64,000 nucleotides of DNA. Origin: an uncultured Flavobacteriales bacterium. Its GTDB lineage: Bacteria > Bacteroidota > Bacteroidia > Flavobacteriales > Crocinitomicaceae. Under the pieces are notes generated by a model, which was not told where the DNA came from, made no database searches, and saw only the letters and a program-made list of their open reading frames with translations. This document shows, piece by piece, positions 18,901 to 27,693 of this stretch. Position numbers and translations under genes: made by a program. Location: contig CAMLHZ010000002.1 in assembly GCA_946480085.1 (NCBI GenBank), positions 1 to 64,000 of the forward strand, written 5' to 3'. Numbering within the stretch: the first letter of the stretch is position 1; every line of letters starts with the position of its first letter.

Positions 18901-21900
18901 TGGAACACCAAGTGGTGGAACGTGGACTGGAGCGGGGATAACGAATCCAACTGGTCAATTCACTCCTTCTTCTGCTGGTGCAGGAACGTTCACCTTGACT
19001 TATTCCTATACTGACGGAGTTACAGGTTGTTCCAATACGGATATTTTAACCGCAATTGTTAATCCACTGCCGGTTGTGAATGCCGGAATTGATAGTACGG
19101 TTTGTAATCAGCCAATTCCTTTTCAGGTTTGGTCAACACCAACAGGTGGAACTTGGTCAGGTATGAACATAACTGCTGGAGGTGTTTTCACACCCAACGG
19201 AACTGGAACATTTACAGTAACTTATTCGTTCACTAATGCGAATGGTTGTACAAATACAGATTCGCGAGTAATTACAGTCGTCAATCCGGTTGTTCCGAAC
19301 GCAGGAGCAGATTTTGCTGTTTGTATTGACGCGCCAAATGTAGTTTTAGCTCCAAATCCAACAGGTGGAACCTGGACGGGACCACATGTTACGGTTGGTG
19401 GAATTTACGATCCAACAATTGTTGCAACTGAAACGCTTGTTTATACTTTGGGAAGTGGCGCTTGTTTACAAAGAGATACACTTTTGGTTACGGTTAATCC
19501 TTTACCAATTGTAAATGCAGGAGCTGATATCACCAATTGTATTTCTGTTCCAACAGTCAATTTAAATGGAACTCCGGTAGGAGGAACATGGACAGGCACA
19601 GGAATAACGAACCCAACTGGTGTTTTTAGTCCGCCAACTTCGGGAGCCGGAACTTTCAATTTGACCTATTCTTACACCGAACCAACAACAGGATGTTCTG
19701 CATCAGATGTATTGGTTTCAGTTGTCAATCCACTTCCAATTGTAAATGCCGGGAACGATACCACTTTATGTAATCAACCATTCCCTGTTCAATTTGTTGG
19801 AACGCCTTCAGGAGGAACATGGTCGGGAACAAATGTTACCGCCGGAGGAATATTTACCCCAAGTGGGACTGGAACATTTACATTGACTTATTCGTTCACC
19901 AATGCTAACGGATGTACGAACACAGATACGCGAGTTGTGACGGTTAACAATCCAATTCAACCAAATGCCGGAGCAGATTTCCAGGTTTGTATTGATGCTG
20001 CGAATGTTGTTTTAGCACCAAATCCAACTGGTGGAACCTGGACTGGAAGTGGTGTTACAACAGGTGGAATCTTTGATCCTACAATTGCTGGAAACTTCAA
20101 TCTGGTTTATTCATACGGAGCTGGAAACTGTTTGTTGAGAGATACATTAATTGCAACTGTAAATCCGCTTCCGGTAGTTGATGCAGGTGCAAACTTTACG
20201 GTCTGTATTGATGCCGGAATTCAGAATTTAAATGGTACACCAGTTGGTGGAACATGGACAGGAACTGGAATTTCAAACCCGAGTGGACAATTCAATCCTG
20301 CAACATCAGGAGCTGGAACGTTTACGTTGACATATACCTATACCAATCCTGCAACTGGTTGTACAGCCTCAGATGTTCTGAGTGCAACTGTTAATCCTTT
20401 GCCAGTTGTGAACGCAGGAGTTGATACAACACTTTGTAATCAACCATTCCCAGTACAATTTACGGCAACCCCTTCAGGAGGAACTTGGTCGGGAACGAAC
20501 GTTACTGCAACCGGCGTTTTCACACCAACAGGAACCGGAACTTTTACCTTGACATATACGTTTACGAATGGATTAAGCTGTACGAACTCTGATTCGAGAG
20601 TGGTAACCGTTGTCAATCCTGTTCCATCGAATGCGGGTCCAGATCAAGCTGCTTGTATTGATGCTCCAAACGTAGTTCTAAATGGAACACCTGCTTCAGG
20701 AACCTGGACAGGAACAGATGTCACCTCGGGTGGAATCTTCAATCCAACAACGGCAGGCACATTCCAATTAGTACTTTCGAATGGTGTAGGAAACTGTTTG
20801 ATGCGAGATACCATGTTGTTTACGGTAAATCCGCTTCCAATTGTGAATGCCGGACCAAACGATGATTTCTGTCCAAGTGATGCTGTGGTGAATTTCAATG
20901 GAACACCAGCAGGAGGAACCTGGACAGGAACTGGAATTACCAATGCAACGTTAGGAACATTTAATCCTGCTATTGCGCCAGTTGGAAATCACAATATTGT
21001 TTACACATTTACAAATCCCATAACTGGTTGTTTGAATCGCGATACTTTGGTGGCAATGGTACATCCATTCCCAACGGCAAACTTTACTTACAATCCGATT
21101 ATTTGTGCTGGAGTAGTAGAAACATTTACCAATACGTCAACTTTAGGAAATTCGTATTCCTGGACGTTTGGTGATGCAGGTTCATCTTCTGCAACTAGTC
21201 CGACGCATGCTTATGCTGCTCAAGGGTTCTATGATGTTGAAGTAGTTGTCACTTCTGCTTTCGGTTGTTTAGATTCCATTACACATCAGGTAGAGGTTCG
21301 AATTCCACCAACTGCTGACTTTACACTTGCTCCGGATTCAGCTTGTGCACCAGTATTGGTTTCGTTTACAGATTTATCTTCAGGACCAAGTTTAACGTAT
21401 AGCTGGAACTATGGAAACGGAAATACATCGACAGGGGCAGTTCCGGTGAATCAAACCTATAATCAAGGTGTAATTGCTGATTCTACTTATACAATTACGT
21501 TGCAATTGACAAATTTCTGTGGAACGTCCACGCATCAGGAAACAGTTGTAGCGATGCCTTCACCAACTGCAATCTTTGGAACAAATACCGATGTTGCCTG
21601 TTCACCAGTTGATCTACAAATTGTAAACAACAGCCTTGGTTTACCGGATACGTATTACTGGGATTTTGGTGATGGTTCACCAACTTCAAATACATCCGCA
21701 TCCACATTAACACATCAGTTTACAACAGGAACAAACGACACGATCTACACCATTACGCTTGCTGTAACCAATGAGTGTGGAACCGATACTGCGCAATACA
21801 ACATTCATGTAATGCCGAATCAGGTAAATGCTTTCTTTAATACAAGTGTTACTTCAGGTTGTGTTCCGTTAAGTGTAGATTTTACGCAGTTCTCGCAAGG

Positions 21901-23602
21901 AGCAACTATTTCTCATTGGGATTTCGGTGATGGAAACGTTTCAAACGCTTACAGTCCCTCACATACGTTTACAACGGCTGGAACATTCACAGTTCAGTTG
22001 TTTGCTAACGACGGTTGTGGATACGATACAACAACTGCTGTAATCACGGTTTTCCCTTCGCCAACCGTTGCATTTAGTTCAACTCCTGATTCCGTTTGTA
22101 TTAACGACTTGTTTACTTTCCAGAATCAAAGTGTTGGATTGGCTTCTAACACATGGGATTTTGGAGATGGACAAACGTCAACATTGACGAATCCAACACA
22201 TGCGTACACTACGAGTGGAACGTACATTGTAACATTGACAGGAGTTAGTCAGACGAATGGTTGTACAGCTTCTGTTAGTCATCCGATTGTGGTGAGTACG
22301 AATCCGGTTGCGGCTTTCACGCCTGTTCCAACTTCAGGGTGTGTTCCGCTGACAGTTAGTTTCCAGAACAACAGTACGAATTCAAACTTCCAATCGTGGA
22401 GTTTCGGTGATGGAAACTTCAGTTCAACGGTTTCACCAATCCATACGTACACTTCTGCGGGAAGCTTTACTGTGACCTTGTATGTTGAAAATGCAAACGG
22501 TTGTTATGATTCGCTACAACAAACCGTTACTGTTTATCCTTTACCAGTTGCAGCATTCACTTACGTGACTTCAGACCCTTGTACGCAACCGCTAGACGTT
22601 GTCTTTACAAACAATACAACCGGAGCTGTCAATTACCAATGGAATTTTGGAGATGGACAAACATCTGCGTTGACCAATCCAATTCACCAGTATACAACTG
22701 ACGGACAATTTACGGTTGAACTAATCGCATCCAATATTTATGGATGTACAGACACGGCAACCGCGGTTATAGATTCCTATTTACAAGCTGTAGCTTCGTT
22801 TACATTGCCAAACGATTCACTTTGTGTAAATGAACCTGCAACTTTTGTTTCCACCTCAACGAATGCAATTGACTTAAGCTGGGATTTTGGAAATGGAGCC
22901 ATTCTTACAGGTTCACCAGTTGATTATTCTTTTGGTGGAAGCGGGAACTTCCCAATTACCTTAATTGCTTATGGAGAAGGTGGTTGTAATGATACAATTA
23001 CAGTGAATCAGCCGATAGTGGTAATGCCAACTCCTGTAGCCGGATTTACTTTTGTAAATGTGCAAAGTCCGGATCCATTGAGTGGAACCGTGGAATTCAC
23101 CAATACCTCAGTTGATGGCGATTTCTATTACTGGGAATTTGGAAATGGTAATTCTTCTACTGAAGTTGATCCTACTGAACGATACAATGAATATGGTGAG
23201 TTTGAAGTGATGCTTGTGGCCACTACCCAATTTGGTTGTGTAGATACTGTTTTCCAAACGGTGACGGTTGATTTCTTCTATGGCTTGTTCATTCCAAACG
23301 CAATGAGTCCTGGTCATAACGAGTTTGAAGTCGCTAATTTTATTCCGAAAGGAGTTGGTTTAAAAACGTTCGAAATACTCATCTACGACGACTGGGGGAA
23401 CCTTATTTGGTCATCAACAGCTTTGGATTCTGATGGTCGACCAACAGAGTATTGGGATGGAACTTACATGGGGCAACCCGTTCAACAAGATGCTTACGTT
23501 TGGAAATGTACTGCAACCTTCATGAATGAGAAGGTTTGGGAAGGAAAAGAATATAGAAATGGTGTGTTGAAACGCGCTGGAACAGTAACTGTAATTCGTT
23601 AA
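15944..23602 (+). CDS. Giant PKD/tandem-repeat surface protein with T9SS type B (gliding-associated) C-terminal domain
   Basis: A 2552-residue exported protein. A signal peptide (1-24, ending V-Y-G-Q) leads into several PKD domains (W-x-F-G-D-G and N-F-G-D patterns, about 108-660). Two Ig-like modules (about 663-820) and a repeat array (about 822-1708) of G-G-T-W-[ST]-G-x-x-[VI] modules follow, then about nine further PKD domains (1710-2440). The C-terminal 105 residues (F-I-P-N-A-M-S-P, I-L-I-Y-D-D-W-G-N-L-I-W, W-D-G-T-Y-M-G-Q-P-V) form the CHU_C-like type B sorting domain. It is probably a surface adhesin or matrix protein passed through the outer membrane by T9SS. The stop overlaps the start of a PorP/SprF gene, the usual partner of type B cargo. 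Confidence 0.92.
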   Translation: MHIFKVLSFVAIICTAFTQQVYGQCTANAGQDTSICLGASAQIGGLPAGTGTGSLTYSWSPTTGLSNPNIANPVVTPTANQVYTLTVTDSQFPLPCTSTDQISVTVDPVPVANFTITGNNNCSNVAVQFTNTSTGTGLTYSWNFGDPASGGQNTSTLLNPVHSFVTYGAGTQTYSVTLVVTNAQGCSHSISQNVTIRRIPNPILIDPIADMRNCDGTNFSMTVFDASATTAVSNYTVQWGDGSPDFSSATFPGAGLNHNYSSAQIFNLYYILTGNNGCIDTTIYNIANITNPAIGAANPGATTGCGPLTLCFPLSNYSANHPTTYYVVNYGDGSPQDTLSHPPPSSICHTYTTTSCGQPGNAFTFRMKAINLCDSSFASISPIRVFTGPQAHFNVVPTTACVNSNVLFQNTTVAGFNSSCSGNAVFQWAFGDGNTLTTATLTSPSHAYTAPGTYTVSLTVTNSCGTTTETHTVCIEAPPVPNFTLSPNAGCIPFITTCTDASTLTNTCNVTRTWSVIFNGSLCVPGVGSFQFVGGTNANSVNPQIQFNNSGNYTVRLTLTNSCGTYTFDRPVTAQNIPQISVNTLASICANTSASPVGNVNDCLESADSYAWTFAGATPSTASTLVPGTITYPTAGTYAVQFSATNACGTSTATTNIVIKPLPPALNAAVNTPICVGQTANFTSDPLVGGTYSWTNPANAVVSTNQNFSIASTTVAQAGNYTVTGTLNGCVGPPSTVNLVVNPIPVVTVNPPSATICNGASVSLTASGATTYSWTPATGLNTTIGATVIASPTATQTYTVTGANGTCSGTANVTITVNPLPVVNAGPDTTVCNQPIPFQLGASPAGGTWSGPNVSAGGQFTPSGAGSFTLTYSFTNVNGCTNTDTRIVTVISPTPAAAGADFQSCVGSANVVLNGAPVGGTWTGTNVTTGGVFSPSTLGTYNLVYTFGTGSCLTRDTLVATVVPLPIVDAGPNFTVCIDAGIQNLNGTPSGGTWTGAGITNPTGQFTPSSAGAGTFTLTYSYTDGVTGCSNTDILTAIVNPLPVVNAGIDSTVCNQPIPFQVWSTPTGGTWSGMNITAGGVFTPNGTGTFTVTYSFTNANGCTNTDSRVITVVNPVVPNAGADFAVCIDAPNVVLAPNPTGGTWTGPHVTVGGIYDPTIVATETLVYTLGSGACLQRDTLLVTVNPLPIVNAGADITNCISVPTVNLNGTPVGGTWTGTGITNPTGVFSPPTSGAGTFNLTYSYTEPTTGCSASDVLVSVVNPLPIVNAGNDTTLCNQPFPVQFVGTPSGGTWSGTNVTAGGIFTPSGTGTFTLTYSFTNANGCTNTDTRVVTVNNPIQPNAGADFQVCIDAANVVLAPNPTGGTWTGSGVTTGGIFDPTIAGNFNLVYSYGAGNCLLRDTLIATVNPLPVVDAGANFTVCIDAGIQNLNGTPVGGTWTGTGISNPSGQFNPATSGAGTFTLTYTYTNPATGCTASDVLSATVNPLPVVNAGVDTTLCNQPFPVQFTATPSGGTWSGTNVTATGVFTPTGTGTFTLTYTFTNGLSCTNSDSRVVTVVNPVPSNAGPDQAACIDAPNVVLNGTPASGTWTGTDVTSGGIFNPTTAGTFQLVLSNGVGNCLMRDTMLFTVNPLPIVNAGPNDDFCPSDAVVNFNGTPAGGTWTGTGITNATLGTFNPAIAPVGNHNIVYTFTNPITGCLNRDTLVAMVHPFPTANFTYNPIICAGVVETFTNTSTLGNSYSWTFGDAGSSSATSPTHAYAAQGFYDVEVVVTSAFGCLDSITHQVEVRIPPTADFTLAPDSACAPVLVSFTDLSSGPSLTYSWNYGNGNTSTGAVPVNQTYNQGVIADSTYTITLQLTNFCGTSTHQETVVAMPSPTAIFGTNTDVACSPVDLQIVNNSLGLPDTYYWDFGDGSPTSNTSASTLTHQFTTGTNDTIYTITLAVTNECGTDTAQYNIHVMPNQVNAFFNTSVTSGCVPLSVDFTQFSQGATISHWDFGDGNVSNAYSPSHTFTTAGTFTVQLFANDGCGYDTTTAVITVFPSPTVAFSSTPDSVCINDLFTFQNQSVGLASNTWDFGDGQTSTLTNPTHAYTTSGTYIVTLTGVSQTNGCTASVSHPIVVSTNPVAAFTPVPTSGCVPLTVSFQNNSTNSNFQSWSFGDGNFSSTVSPIHTYTSAGSFTVTLYVENANGCYDSLQQTVTVYPLPVAAFTYVTSDPCTQPLDVVFTNNTTGAVNYQWNFGDGQTSALTNPIHQYTTDGQFTVELIASNIYGCTDTATAVIDSYLQAVASFTLPNDSLCVNEPATFVSTSTNAIDLSWDFGNGAILTGSPVDYSFGGSGNFPITLIAYGEGGCNDTITVNQPIVVMPTPVAGFTFVNVQSPDPLSGTVEFTNTSVDGDFYYWEFGNGNSSTEVDPTERYNEYGEFEVMLVATTQFGCVDTVFQTVTVDFFYGLFIPNAMSPGHNEFEVANFIPKGVGLKTFEILIYDDWGNLIWSSTALDSDGRPTEYWDGTYMGQPVQQDAYVWKCTATFMNEKVWEGKEYRNGVLKRAGTVTVIR
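18408..21065 (+). repeat. Higher-order coding repeat: four copies of a ~665-bp three-module unit
   Basis: Within the giant gene, three distinct ~220-bp modules recur in fixed order. Module A is N-A-G-x-D-T-T-x-C-N-Q-P, B is G-A-D-F-x-x-C-I-D-A-x-N-V-V-L, and C is N-A-G-x-[NDI]-x-x-x-C with N-G-T-P. Module A starts near 18408, 19073, 19738 and 20405, a period of about 665 bp. B and C keep the same spacing, except that the last C module is divergent. All copies are in frame, with synonymous differences between copies. Confidence 0.88.
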
Positions 23603-24654
23603 TGATGAAAAAGATTATTTGCACTTTATTGGGATTGTACGCTGGTGTTGCTAACGCGCAAGACCCGAATTTCTCGCAGTTTTATAACAATCCAACGTAT
23701 TACAATCCCGGAATGACGGGGATAAACGATGGAACCGCTTTGCGCTTGAATGCACGAAATCTTTGGGGACCAATTCCTGGACGTTTCAATACGTTTGCAG
23801 CGGCGGTAGAATCGCAATCTGTCTTCAAAATGGGATTGGGCTTGAACGCTTATTCGGATGTGGGTGGTGAAAGCTTGCTACGAACTACAGCTGGATATTT
23901 GAGTTATTCTTATCGTCCGGTTGACACTAAAAACTGTATTGTTCAAGCAGGAGTGAGTGGAGGATATGTGAACAAGAACATTGATTGGTCGAAACTGAAG
24001 TTTTCAGATCAGTATGATGAAACCCTGGGAGAAGTTCGTCCGTCGTCATTTGCCAATCCAAATTACAGAAGTGTTGGTTACGCCGATTTCAGCGCCGGAG
24101 CAGCAGTTCGTTTCAACGCAGAGCCTAGAAGAAATAGTAGAAGTGGTTTTGATCGTTTGATGGTGACCTTGGGTGGAAGTGTTCATCACCTTTCTCAACC
24201 AAGCGATGCCTTCTTACAAAACAGTTCACAACTTCCAATCCGAATGATTTTCCATGGAAATGTAAACTTGTTGTTCAACGATATCGTTTTGGCTCCAGGA
24301 GCTGTTTACGAATCGCAAAATGAGTTCAGAACCTTCAGCTTTGGATTGAATGTAATGCAGCGACCAATGACTTACGGTATTTGGGTTCGAAACAGAACAG
24401 CAGCATTAACTGGTAAACAATTCGATTCTTTCATCTTTGCAATTGGTTTGAATTTGCCTAGCAAAGGCGATATGAACTGGAGAGTGATGTACAATTATGA
24501 TTTCACAGTTTCCCGTTTAAAAACAAGTTCTTATGGAACACATGAGTTGAGTTTGGTAGGAGAATTTAGAAATGCGATTCTATTCAGAAGATTGGTTTCA
24601 AGCAGAAATATTAAAAGACGATTTAAATGTCCTACGGATTTTGGGGGGATGTAA
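23602..24654 (+). CDS. PorP/SprF family type IX secretion membrane protein
   Basis: An outer-membrane beta-barrel protein of 350 residues with a signal peptide (M-M-K-K-I-I-C-T-L-L-G...A-N-A-Q). The family hallmark D-P-N-F-S-Q-F-Y-N-N-P-x-Y-Y-N-P-G follows immediately. PorP/SprF proteins are needed for surface attachment or secretion of particular T9SS type B cargo and are usually encoded next to it. Here the ATG overlaps the cargo stop codon (TAATG), so translation is probably coupled. Mid-region strands with alternating hydrophobicity continue to the C-terminus. Its own transcript end may be the inverted repeat at 24680-24719. Confidence 0.93.
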   Translation: MMKKIICTLLGLYAGVANAQDPNFSQFYNNPTYYNPGMTGINDGTALRLNARNLWGPIPGRFNTFAAAVESQSVFKMGLGLNAYSDVGGESLLRTTAGYLSYSYRPVDTKNCIVQAGVSGGYVNKNIDWSKLKFSDQYDETLGEVRPSSFANPNYRSVGYADFSAGAAVRFNAEPRRNSRSGFDRLMVTLGGSVHHLSQPSDAFLQNSSQLPIRMIFHGNVNLLFNDIVLAPGAVYESQNEFRTFSFGLNVMQRPMTYGIWVRNRTAALTGKQFDSFIFAIGLNLPSKGDMNWRVMYNYDFTVSRLKTSSYGTHELSLVGEFRNAILFRRLVSSRNIKRRFKCPTDFGGM

Positions 24655-24679
24655 AGACCATGATTTCTCTGAAAATTCG

Positions 24680-24743
24680 TGATTTTACGAATTCATGAAT
24701 GCACATATTCGTAAAATCATGAAATCATGAAATCATGAAATCA
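24680..24743. repeat. 13-bp inverted repeat followed by AAATCATG tandem octamers
   Basis: TGATTTTACGAAT (24680-24692) and its exact complement (24707-24719) are separated by 14 bases. The right arm runs straight into three to four copies of the octamer AAATCATG, ending in AAATCAG. The inverted repeat could end the PorP/SprF transcript although it lacks a T-run; the octamers look like slippage products. Confidence 0.6.
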
Positions 24744-24760
24744 GTTTTTTTCAAATTATT

Positions 24761-24790
24761 GAAAAAAAGGGCAGCTCACGAGCTGCCCTT
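24761..24790 (-). terminator. Intrinsic terminator of clpB
   Basis: Read on the minus strand, a perfect 9-bp GC-rich stem (GGGCAGCTC/GAGCTGCCC, two-base loop) is followed by seven T residues. It lies 17 bases after the clpB stop. Two T residues on the plus side give weaker bidirectional potential. Confidence 0.92.
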
Positions 24791-24806
24791 GACGTTTCCA
24801 AAACTA

Positions 24807-27446
24807 TTATCTATTGACTTCCTCTTCCTTCGAAATCGGTTTTCTAAAAATGATCTTTCCATCAAAGATATCCATCACAACTCCGTGAGTAGTATCAACC
24901 GTTCCAGCTAATAAAGCTTTCGAAAGTTCATTCAATACTTGTTTCTGAATCACACGTTTCACTGGTCGAGCACCGAAATGCGGATCGTAACCTGCTTCAA
25001 CAATGTGTGCTTTCGCTTCATCTTTGATTATCAAGTGAATGTTCTTTTCATTCAGCATCTTGATCAACTGATCCAGCTGAATATCAACGATCTGACGAAC
25101 ATAACGCTTGTTCAATGGCGTAAAGACAATCGTTTCATCAATACGGTTCAGGAATTCAGGACGAATGGTTTGTTTTAAAAGCTCCATTACTTTGAACTTC
25201 GCTTTTTCCATTGCATCCTCCAGCTCGCTTTCTTTCACACCTTCAAACGATTCCTGAATCAAATGAGAACCAAGGTTAGAAGTCATGATGATGATCGTAT
25301 TTTTGAAGTTGACGATTCTACCTTTGTTGTCCGTTAATCGACCATCATCTAGCACTTGCAGCATGATGTTGAAAACATCCGGATGCGCTTTTTCGATCTC
25401 GTCTAACAAAACAATAGAGTAGGGACGACGACGAACTGCTTCAGTTAATTGTCCACCTTCATCGTATCCAACGTATCCCGGAGGCGCTCCAACCAAACGG
25501 CTTACGCTGTGTTTCTCTTGGTATTCCGACATATCGATACGCGTCATTGCATTCTCATCGTTGAATAAGAAGTCCGCTAATGATTTCGCTAATTCCGTTT
25601 TACCAACTCCGGTTGGACCAAGGAAAATGAACGAACCGATTGGTTTTCTTGCATCGTTTAATCCAGCTCTGCTTCTTCGAACGGCGTCAGAAAGTGCAAC
25701 AATTGCCTCTTCTTGTCCAACTACTCGTTTTCCAAGCTCATCTTCCAGTCGAAGTAATTTAGAAACTTCCGATTCAATCATTCGCGTTACAGGAATTCCC
25801 GTCCACTTTGAAACAACGTCAGCAATTTCTTCGGCATCTACTTCTTCTTTGATCATTTTAGAATGACTTTGAAGTTCTGCCAATTTCGCTTTATTGCTTT
25901 CCAATGCAGTTTCGGCTTCTTTGATCTTTCCGTAGCGAATTTCAGCTACTTTTCCGTAATCACCTGCACGTTCAGCCTGATCAGCTTCCAGTTTCAAGTT
26001 CTCGATTAGTTCTTTTGTTTTTTGAACTCCATCTACGATGTCTCTTTCAGCCTGCCATTTTGCTTTAAGCGCATTTCGCTGATCTTCCAAAACCGCAAGG
26101 TCTTTTCCTAAGCTCTCCAATTTGACAGTATCATTTTCACGTTTAATTGCTTCTCTTTCAATTTCGAGCTGCATAATTTTACGTTCCAATTCATCCAGTT
26201 CTTCAGGTTTGGAATTGATTTCCATTCTCAGTTTTGAAGCCGCTTCGTCAATTAAGTCGATAGCTTTATCTGGTAAATGACGTTCAGTGATGTATCGTTG
26301 CGAAAGTTCCACAGCAGCAATAATTGCCGCGTCTTTGATTAGAACTTTGTGGTGATTTTCGTATTTCTCCTTAATCCCACGAAGAATGGAGATCGCATCT
26401 TCTGTATCTGGTTCATCCACCAAAACAGTTTGAAAACGACGAACCAACGCTTTATCTTTTTCAAAGTACTTTTGGTACTCGTTGAGTGTTGTTGCACCAA
26501 CAGCTCTCAATTCTCCACGAGCCAAAGCAGGTTTCAAAATATTTGCAGCGTCCATTGCGCCTTCGCCACCGCCACCAGCTCCAACTAGCGTGTGAATCTC
26601 GTCGATGAACAAAATGATTTCTCCATCAGCGTTGGTGACTTCTTTCACAACAGCTTTCAATCGTTCTTCGAATTCACCTTTGAATTTTGCTCCTGCGATC
26701 AATGAACCCATATCCAGTGAATAAACCACTTTTGATTTCAAGTTTTCAGGAACGTCGCCATCAATGATTCGATGAGCCAATCCTTCGGCAATTGCTGTTT
26801 TACCAACACCGGGTTCTCCAATAAGAATTGGATTGTTCTTGGTTCTACGCGTTAGAATTTGAAGTACTCTTCGGATTTCATCGTCACGACCAATTACCGG
26901 ATCTAGTTTTCCAGCTTTCGCCATTTCATTTAAGTTCTTGGCGTATTTCTCTAATGATTTGTAAGTTCCTTCTTGTTGATTTGAGGTCACTTTATCTCCT
27001 TTTCTAAGATCAATAATTTGTTTTTCTACTTTCTTTTTGTCCAGCTTCACATCCTTTAGAAGCTTTCCAATTTGGTCATTCCCTTCAACCAGCGCTAAAA
27101 AGAGCATTTCCACAGCAACGAATTCATCGTTATTGGCTTTTGCCAGCTGAATTGCTTTTTGAAGCGTTTGTTGAGCATTGGAAGACAAGAATAACTGCCC
27201 GCCTTCCACTTTTGAAATTCCTTTCAGAATACTATCGATAGTTTGATTCAGGATGTTTTTGTCAACCTGATTCTGCTGAAGTATATAAGGAACCACATCC
27301 TGATCCTGCATCAAAATGCCTTTCAGAATATGCGCATTTTCTATTGCCGGGTGCTTTTCCTGTGCTGCCAATTCTTGGGCAAAACCTAGCACCTCTTGGG
27401 TCTTTATTGTAAATTGATTCGTGTCCATTTCATTAAAATTTGACAT
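24807..27446 (-). CDS. clpB: ATP-dependent disaggregase ClpB
   Basis: A hexameric AAA+ chaperone that extracts polypeptides from aggregates together with DnaK, in the cytoplasm. The N-terminal Clp repeat domain covers about 8-150. NBD1 has Walker A G-E-P-G-V-G-K-T (210-217) and Walker [10 protein letters not shown]. The long Glu/Lys-rich middle coiled coil (about 410-535) is the ClpB-specific M domain. NBD2 has G-P-T-G-V-G-K-T-E (near 610) and [10 protein letters not shown], and the ClpB C-terminal domain ends with [11 protein letters not shown]. The 879-residue length is normal. Either ATG 27446 or ATG 27428 could start translation. The upstream promoter overlaps palindromic octamers. Confidence 0.96.
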   Translation of the reverse strand: MSNFNEMDTNQFTIKTQEVLGFAQELAAQEKHPAIENAHILKGILMQDQDVVPYILQQNQVDKNILNQTIDSILKGISKVEGGQLFLSSNAQQTLQKAIQLAKANNDEFVAVEMLFLALVEGNDQIGKLLKDVKLDKKKVEKQIIDLRKGDKVTSNQQEGTYKSLEKYAKNLNEMAKAGKLDPVIGRDDEIRRVLQILTRRTKNNPILIGEPGVGKTAIAEGLAHRIIDGDVPENLKSKVVYSLDMGSLIAGAKFKGEFEERLKAVVKEVTNADGEIILFIDEIHTLVGAGGGGEGAMDAANILKPALARGELRAVGATTLNEYQKYFEKDKALVRRFQTVLVDEPDTEDAISILRGIKEKYENHHKVLIKDAAIIAAVELSQRYITERHLPDKAIDLIDEAASKLRMEINSKPEELDELERKIMQLEIEREAIKRENDTVKLESLGKDLAVLEDQRNALKAKWQAERDIVDGVQKTKELIENLKLEADQAERAGDYGKVAEIRYGKIKEAETALESNKAKLAELQSHSKMIKEEVDAEEIADVVSKWTGIPVTRMIESEVSKLLRLEDELGKRVVGQEEAIVALSDAVRRSRAGLNDARKPIGSFIFLGPTGVGKTELAKSLADFLFNDENAMTRIDMSEYQEKHSVSRLVGAPPGYVGYDEGGQLTEAVRRRPYSIVLLDEIEKAHPDVFNIMLQVLDDGRLTDNKGRIVNFKNTIIIMTSNLGSHLIQESFEGVKESELEDAMEKAKFKVMELLKQTIRPEFLNRIDETIVFTPLNKRYVRQIVDIQLDQLIKMLNEKNIHLIIKDEAKAHIVEAGYDPHFGARPVKRVIQKQVLNELSKALLAGTVDTTHGVVMDIFDGKIIFRKPISKEEEVNR

Positions 27447-27469
27447 TCTCTTGTCGTCAAACCTTGAAC

Positions 27470-27532
27470 CAAATGAAAGTAGGAGAGATAATTACGACAA
27501 TTTGTCGCTACAAACCACTACAGTGCGACAAA
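27470..27532 (-). promoter_or_regulatory. clpB promoter with overlapping TTTGTCGC operator-like boxes
   Basis: On the minus strand, TTG (27500-27498), a 20-base spacer and TTCATTTG (27477-27470) form a near-consensus promoter about 24 bases from the clpB ATG. The -33 TTG lies inside the perfect palindrome CGACAATTTGTCG (27495-27507). The octamer TTTGTCGC at 27501-27508 recurs inverted at 27525-27532 and again in direct orientation at 27575-27582, next to the divergent small gene. This layout suggests a repressor or heat-shock regulator site. It does not match CIRCE. Confidence 0.5.
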
Positions 27533-27570
27533 TTGACATTTATTTTCTGTTTTCTGTAATGGATTATCTG

Positions 27571-27578
27571 TATTTTTG
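27571..27578 (+). promoter_or_regulatory. -7 element (TATTTTTG) for the 36-residue membrane peptide gene
   Basis: An exact TAnnTTTG match only five bases before the ATG at 27583. Transcription from it would begin at or next to the start codon, giving a leaderless or near-leaderless mRNA. Confidence 0.45.
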
Positions 27579-27582
27579 TCGC

Positions 27583-27693
27583 ATGAAATCACTAATAGAG
27601 AATTTCAAGAAGATTGCTCCATATTTCGTCGACGTATGGCAGTATCTGCTCATCATTGTCATTTTTATTATTGCAGCAATTTTTGTGCTTTAG
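27583..27693 (+). CDS. Small single-span membrane peptide, 36 residues
   Basis: M-K-S-L-I-E-N-F-K-K-I-A-P-Y-F-V-D-V-W-Q-Y is followed by an uninterrupted 15-residue hydrophobic helix (L-L-I-I-V-I-F-I-I-A-A-I-F-V-L) ending at the stop. It is probably a one-pass inner-membrane peptide with the polar N-terminus in the cytoplasm. A longer reading frame starting further upstream would run through the promoter region and is less likely. Its stop overlaps by two bases the stop of the convergent beta-barrel gene. It shares an intergenic control region with clpB. Function unknown; coding is inferred from composition, start context and promoter. Confidence 0.55.
   Translation: MKSLIENFKKIAPYFVDVWQYLLIIVIFIIAAIFVL

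Noticed and set aside
18103..20943. Minus-strand open frames rich in Val/Pro/Thr opposite the giant protein
   Set aside because: They mirror the in-frame repeat modules and recur with the repeat period; the plus strand has signal peptide, PKD domains and sorting domain.
18408..21065. Possible CRISPR-like or satellite array
   Set aside because: The period is about 665 bp (220-bp modules), repeats are coding and in frame, and no short direct repeats with unique spacers are present.
27421..27582. Longer version of the small membrane protein starting upstream
   Set aside because: It would run through the clpB control region and the TATTTTTG box; the 36-residue version fits the promoter.
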